From Gallionella sp. UBA6045 (GTDB lineage Bacteria; Pseudomonadota; Gammaproteobacteria; Burkholderiales; Gallionellaceae), in the NCBI GenBank assembly GCA_002429165.1, contig DIYV01000125.1, forward strand, positions 47,751 through 67,682: DNA of 19,932 nt, written 5' to 3'. The notes below the pieces were generated by a model. It saw nothing but the letters and a program-made list of their open reading frames with translations, did no database searches and had not been told where the DNA came from. Shown here piece after piece: positions 16,329 to 19,932 of this stretch. Made by a program: the position numbers and the translations under genes. How positions within the stretch are numbered: the stretch's first letter is position 1; each line of letters opens with the position of its first letter.

Positions 16329-17384
16329 ATGAATAAGGCGCTAAGTATAAGACAAAATGCCAGGCAGGATGGATTGCCGAACTTTCGCAATCTTGGCACC
16401 CTGTTGCGCATTCTGATAATCAGTAACGGACTGGCATTGATGCAGGCAATACTGCTGGCGAACAGCTGGACGGGTGTGGCGCGGCATATGATGCAGATCA
16501 ACACGCTGCTGACACCGGTGATGTTTTCTGCTCTGTTGCTGCTATGGGTAGCGCAACCGTGGTTAAACCGGATGGCCTACCGTCGCGGCACGGTGGCTGT
16601 GACCGGACTGGTGGTTGTGCTGACGCTGTCCATTTATTATTTCGGCGGCGAGTTATACCGTCCGCCCGAGAGCGTTGACAGCTATTTCGATTTGATGCGT
16701 TGCGGGTTGCTCAGTGCGGGTGTGTGCGGTATTTTGCTGCTGTATTTCCGGCTGCGCTCGAGAGTGTTGTCGCGAGCCTTGAGCGATGCCCGTTTGCAGG
16801 TATTGCGTGCGCGCATTCGTCCGCATTTTCTGTTCAATACGATCAATGCCGTGCTTGGTATCGTGCGTGCCCAACCCAAACAGGCGGAAACAGCGCTGGA
16901 AGACATGGCTGATTTGTTTCGCATGGCGATGTCGGATGCCCATGATCTCGTGCCGCTGGGCCGGGAAATTCAGCTGAGCAAACAATATGTGGCATTGGAG
17001 CAAATGCGGATGGGTGACCGGCTGCGCGTGGATTGGCAAATTCAGGACGTTCCTGATGACGTGCTGATTCCGCCGCTGTTGTTGCAACCTTTGCTGGAGA
17101 ATGCCGTTTATCACGGTATAGAGCCATTATCCCGGGGTGGCAGCATCAGTGTCGCGTTGCGCCGCAACGGCGATCAATTGCATCTCATGGTGGAAAATCC
17201 ATGCCCGGTTCGTGCCGATGTGCCGCATAAAGGCAACCTGATCGCATTGCGCAACATCCGCGAGCGGCTGGATCTGCTTTTTGATGTCGAGGCGAGCTAT
17301 CAGGTCGAAAGCGGCAAGGACTTCTACCGTGTGGAAATCATTTTTCCGTATGTATCCCGTGCAAAGGAGCGACCATCACCATGA
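16329..17384 (+). CDS. algZ: AlgZ/LytS-type membrane sensor histidine kinase
   Basis: This 351-residue protein has about four N-terminal membrane segments (residues 25-140) and a His_kinase-type domain with [15 protein letters not shown], the phospho-acceptor His being residue 166. The nucleotide-binding region has [21 protein letters not shown] (N-box) and [15 protein letters not shown] near the C-terminus. It should phosphorylate the LytTR regulator encoded directly downstream; its stop overlaps that ATG (ATGA). The start at 16329 is chosen because the frame stays open far upstream only as an antisense of argH, and AAGG lies 10 bp before this ATG. Position next to divergent argH matches the algZ(fimS)-algR locus of Pseudomonas, where it controls alginate and type IV pilus functions. 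The signal and targets here are unknown. Confidence 0.88.
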   Translation: MNKALSIRQNARQDGLPNFRNLGTLLRILIISNGLALMQAILLANSWTGVARHMMQINTLLTPVMFSALLLLWVAQPWLNRMAYRRGTVAVTGLVVVLTLSIYYFGGELYRPPESVDSYFDLMRCGLLSAGVCGILLLYFRLRSRVLSRALSDARLQVLRARIRPHFLFNTINAVLGIVRAQPKQAETALEDMADLFRMAMSDAHDLVPLGREIQLSKQYVALEQMRMGDRLRVDWQIQDVPDDVLIPPLLLQPLLENAVYHGIEPLSRGGSISVALRRNGDQLHLMVENPCPVRADVPHKGNLIALRNIRERLDLLFDVEASYQVESGKDFYRVEIIFPYVSRAKERPSP

Positions 17385-18145
17385 ACGACATCGAGCTGGC
17401 TTTGCGTGTTTTTATTGTGGATGACGAACCGCCTGCACGCAATCGGCTGCGCGATCTGCTGAATGATTGCAGCGGGCAGCTGGCCCTGGAGGTGGTTGGC
17501 GAAGCGGGCAATGGCCGGGAAGCATTGGACAAACTAGCGGAGATCACTGCCGACGTGGTGTTGCTGGATATCCGCATGCCGCAAATGGACGGCATCGAAC
17601 TCGCACAACACCTGAATAAACTGCCCAAGCCGCCGGTGGTCATTTTCACCACCGCTTACGATGCATATGCGATCAAGGCATTCGATCTGCGCGTGATCGA
17701 CTATTTGCTCAAGCCGATACGTTTGGGTCGGCTGTTCGAGGCGCTGAACCGGGCGCGTGTAGCGGTGCCGGTGCAAACCGAAGTGTTGCGCGATCTGTTG
17801 CCTGAGCCGCGCAAAAATCTGTCCATCCACGAGCGCGGCAAGATCCACCTGATACCCATCGAGCAAGTGCTGTATCTGCGCGCCGAATTGAAATACATCA
17901 CGGTGCGCACCGCCGAGCGTGAATATCTGATCGAGGAATCGCTTAACGCATTGGAAAAGGAATTCGCCACGCACTTCGTGCGCATCCACCGCAATAGCCT
18001 GATCGCGAAGGATGCGATAGCGGGCTTTGAAAAGGGCGGCGACGAAGGTGAAAGCGGCTGGATGGTGAAGCTGAAGGGCCTGGACGAACTGCTCGCAATC
18101 AGCCGCCGTCAGCAGCATATCGTCAAGGAATTCAGCAGATCTTAG
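17381..18145 (+). CDS. algR: AlgR-type LytTR response regulator
   Basis: This 254-residue cytoplasmic DNA-binding regulator has an N-terminal receiver domain (about 8-125) with FIVDDEPPARNRLRDLL, the phosphorylated Asp63 in VVLLDIRMPQMDG, the TTAYDAYAIKAF segment, and Lys in LLKPI. A C-terminal LytTR domain (about 150-250) has GKIHLIPIEQVLYLRAELKYITVRT and FVRIHRNSLI. The ATG overlaps the kinase stop, so the pair is co-translated. In Pseudomonas the order is argH / algZ-algR-hemC. Here the next gene is a DNA glycosylase on the opposite strand, so the usual hemC neighbour is missing. Targets cannot be read from this window. Confidence 0.9.
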   Translation: MNDIELALRVFIVDDEPPARNRLRDLLNDCSGQLALEVVGEAGNGREALDKLAEITADVVLLDIRMPQMDGIELAQHLNKLPKPPVVIFTTAYDAYAIKAFDLRVIDYLLKPIRLGRLFEALNRARVAVPVQTEVLRDLLPEPRKNLSIHERGKIHLIPIEQVLYLRAELKYITVRTAEREYLIEESLNALEKEFATHFVRIHRNSLIAKDAIAGFEKGGDEGESGWMVKLKGLDELLAISRRQQHIVKEFSRS

Positions 18146-18211
18146 TTATATGATGTCCGTGGATAAACATTAGTTTGTATCCTGGACTCTCTCACCCGCT
18201 TGCACTGTTTT

Positions 18212-18718
18212 TCATGAGCCGCTCTGCATAACGGATCGCCAGGCAAGAAGTTTTTGCCCGTAGCTTATTCCAGCGTTGGCCGGGCTGGTCGATGGCAGTC
18301 GCTGATATTGCAGCGAGGCCGATTCGAGCGAAGGCCGGACATACTTCAGAAAACACTGCTCTGCTTTGGCTCCGTTAAAGAATACGCGTGTGATATTCGG
18401 ATGTCCCAGGAAGAAGGACTTAAAGTCATTAGGGGCTGCCGAGTTTGCTTCAATGCGGGAATCGAGACTGCCTGGGCGGACACATGAACCGAGTACGTCC
18501 CATAACGCGATTCCGGAACAGCGCAGAATTTTCAGCCGGTCCTGGTAGGGAAGGCCGGGATGAGCGCCAACGAGTTCGCCCATAATGGTCCAGAAAACGT
18601 TTCTCGGATGGGCATAGTACTCGCCTGCTGCAAGAGAAGCCTTTCCTGGCATGCTGCCCAGGATAAGCACTGTTGAAACAGCGTCCTCAATTGGTTCGAA
18701 ACTGAAAACGCGTTCCAT
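18212..18718 (-). CDS. DNA-deoxyinosine (hypoxanthine) glycosylase, UDG superfamily
   Basis: This 168-residue base-excision repair enzyme resembles the hypoxanthine-DNA glycosylase family (UDG family 6). It would remove hypoxanthine, formed by adenine deamination, from DNA. Family marks are VLILGSMPGKASLAAGEYYAHPRNVFW at residues 17-43 (motif 1 with the LGSMPG loop and the YYAHPRN stretch), GIALWDVLGSCVRPGSLD in the middle, VFFNGAKAE, and a late LPSTSPANAG corresponding to the minor-groove motif. Length is normal for the family. It converges with algR and lies 65 bp downstream of mltC on the same strand, so it may be co-transcribed with that gene. No clear Shine-Dalgarno was seen. An inverted repeat (18709-18716 / 18746-18753) touches its start codon. 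Confidence 0.85.
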   Translation of the reverse strand: MERVFSFEPIEDAVSTVLILGSMPGKASLAAGEYYAHPRNVFWTIMGELVGAHPGLPYQDRLKILRCSGIALWDVLGSCVRPGSLDSRIEANSAAPNDFKSFFLGHPNITRVFFNGAKAEQCFLKYVRPSLESASLQYQRLPSTSPANAGISYGQKLLAWRSVMQSGS

Positions 18719-18753
18719 ATGAATTTAAGGTGGGGACAGTTGCCTGGAACGCG
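18709..18753. repeat. Inverted repeat spanning the start codon of the glycosylase gene
   Basis: CGCGTTCC (18709-18716) and GGAACGCG (18746-18753) are exact reverse complements with a 29-bp spacer. One arm lies in the first codons of the glycosylase gene and reaches its ATG. In mRNA the pairing could hide the start, though the long loop makes this uncertain. Confidence 0.4.
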
Positions 18754-18783
18754 ATCCAGCCTGAACAGTCAAGGTGTGGCCGA

Positions 18784-19932
18784 TTATTTGTTGTCGTTCG
18801 CCACAATGGTCTTGTCCACGCTGTAATAGCGTTTGCGGTTGGTATTGACGGAGGGCAAATAATTTCTGGTTTCTGCATAAGGCAGTTTTTCGTGCAGTGT
18901 CTGAAATACCTGTGATGGGCTGAGACTGTTGATCCGCTGCAAGCCGTCCGCAAATCGTTGCTTGCCTTTTGCGTCGGTAAAGGCTCGCATCACATTGCCG
19001 GGGCCGGTGTTGTAGGCAGAAATGACGCAGTAATCACGCGATGTCCGGTCGTCTACTCCATCCAGCTGGTCATAGGTAAGCACACTCAGATAGGCGGCGC
19101 CCAGTTCGATGTTGTTGTCGGCATCGAACAGATAATCCGGAGAGGGTGCGAGGTCCTGATTTTTGGCGCGGCGGTATGCTTCGCGGCCGCCGCTGGTCGG
19201 AACCAGTTGCATCAGTCCGTAAGCCGGAGCACCGCTGACCGCAAGCGGGTTGAAACTGCTCTCGGTGCGTATGACGCCGAGTACCAGACTGGGGCTGACG
19301 TTATACTGCTTTGCATATTTTCGTACGGCTTGAAGATACTTCTGCGCCTTTTGATCCTCGAAGTTCGCCACCATTCTGATAACAACGTAGCGCACCGACT
19401 TTTCGCCGCTGTCGGTTTGTATCTTGCGCGTCCTGGCCTGAGCAAGTATCTTGCCGGCAAAGCTGGCAGCTGATTCCGTGGTGCTGATCTCCTGGCCTGC
19501 GTCGTTCAATACCAGTCCCAGCAAAAACGGGGTGCTTTTGCCGTTCAAGTTGACGGCCCTGTCGGAAAACACATCCACCGATGCCGGGTCGTCCGGTGTG
19601 AGCAGCGTGGTGACGATGGCATTTTTCAGACTCGCGTCGGCATCCTTGTCCAGCGTTTCCACGCTGATCTCGCCGCGCTCAAAATCCACGATGGCACGGC
19701 TCCTGTATTGCTTGTTGTATTTGACGTAGGTTTTTCGTTCCGGTAGCCGTGTTTCCTTGCTCCCCCAGTTCTTTTTCACATTGCCTGAAAGGGCTGTCAT
19801 CAGCCTGTCGAAATCCCGCTTGGCAACGCGCAAGTCCCGGGCCAGTTGCGCGGGGTCGCGTTGCCACTGGTCGCGTTTATGGTCTAGCAGTGTTTTTGCC
19901 GCGGCTTTGGGGTCGCCGCTGGAAGCGATTTT
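18784..19932 (-). CDS. mltC: Membrane-bound lytic murein transglycosylase C, 5' end beyond window
   Basis: The frame stays open from the stop at 18784 to the right edge, so at least 382 residues are seen and the true start with its lipoprotein signal lies outside; a TTG at 19831-19833 is internal, not the start. The N-terminal half matches the MltC-specific domain: NWGSKETRLPERKTYVKYNKQYRSRAIVDFERG, TLLTPDDPASVDVFSD, VIRMVANFEDQKAQKYL. The C-terminal SLT domain has VLGVIRTESSFNPLAVS with the catalytic Glu, AYGLMQLVPTSGG, FDADNNIELGAAYLSVL and CVISAYNTGPGNVMRAF. The enzyme cleaves peptidoglycan glycan strands, forming 1,6-anhydro-muramyl ends, probably anchored in the outer membrane. It precedes the DNA glycosylase gene by 65 bp. 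Confidence 0.93.
   Translation of the reverse strand, partial: KIASSGDPKAAAKTLLDHKRDQWQRDPAQLARDLRVAKRDFDRLMTALSGNVKKNWGSKETRLPERKTYVKYNKQYRSRAIVDFERGEISVETLDKDADASLKNAIVTTLLTPDDPASVDVFSDRAVNLNGKSTPFLLGLVLNDAGQEISTTESAASFAGKILAQARTRKIQTDSGEKSVRYVVIRMVANFEDQKAQKYLQAVRKYAKQYNVSPSLVLGVIRTESSFNPLAVSGAPAYGLMQLVPTSGGREAYRRAKNQDLAPSPDYLFDADNNIELGAAYLSVLTYDQLDGVDDRTSRDYCVISAYNTGPGNVMRAFTDAKGKQRFADGLQRINSLSPSQVFQTLHEKLPYAETRNYLPSVNTNRKRYYSVDKTIVANDNK

Noticed and set aside
18721..18745. GGTGGGGACAG-like string before the glycosylase, reminiscent of repeats near REP-associated transposases.
   Set aside because: Only one copy is visible and there is no transposase or second arm of that repeat in the window.
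19831..19833. TTG as the start codon of mltC.
   Set aside because: The frame continues without a stop to the window edge with sequence consistent with the MltC N-terminal domain, and no lipoprotein signal follows the TTG.

Overview
The window looks like a chromosomal segment of a moderately GC-rich, Gram-negative, free-living proteobacterium. The best guess is a betaproteobacterium of the Nitrosomonadales/Gallionellaceae type. This rests on MltC, a TonB-dependent receptor, a divergent argH / AlgZ-AlgR block, and the style of the NhaD and c-di-GMP genes. The taxonomic call is inference, not something the sequence proves. No rRNA, tRNA, insertion sequence, phage gene or CRISPR array was seen. 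All 13 genes look intact except the two cut by the window edges.

Layout: (1) 1-4928, ion transport: the C-terminal two thirds of a type II (Ca2+-type) P-type ATPase, then two tandem, very similar NhaD Na+/H+ antiporters. (2) 5036-5350: a monothiol CGFS glutaredoxin (Grx4 type) with its own promoter candidate. (3) 5351-5718: a 368-bp non-coding stretch rich in inverted repeats. (4) 5719-9174: a tight three-gene operon with a ThDP-dependent enzyme of the acetolactate-synthase fold carrying a His/Pro-rich N-terminal tail, followed by two different small citrate-synthase/citryl-CoA-lyase-fold proteins that both lack part of the canonical catalytic triad. (5) 9237-14800: a second operon with a TonB-dependent receptor, a periplasmic ABC-type substrate-binding protein and a membrane CHASE8-like/HAMP/PAS/GGDEF/EAL protein, which reads as an outer-membrane-to-c-di-GMP sensory chain. 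(6) 14892-18145: argH on the minus strand, divergent from an AlgZ/LytS-type histidine kinase and an AlgR/LytTR response regulator, an arrangement known from Pseudomonas. (7) 18212-19932, minus strand: a DNA-deoxyinosine glycosylase (UDG superfamily) and murein transglycosylase MltC, the latter running off the right edge.

The part most likely to hold undescribed biology is the ThDP enzyme plus two degenerate citrate-synthase-fold subunits (5719-9174). Overlapping or near-overlapping junctions point to co-expression and possibly one complex. The active-site substitutions argue against ordinary citrate synthase or citryl-CoA lyase activity, and I could not assign a pathway. The upstream region holds an operator-like palindrome over a possible -35, a leader hairpin, and an 11-codon leader ORF whose stop overlaps the ATG of the first gene. 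The second item of interest is the receptor / binding-protein / c-di-GMP enzyme operon that follows directly.
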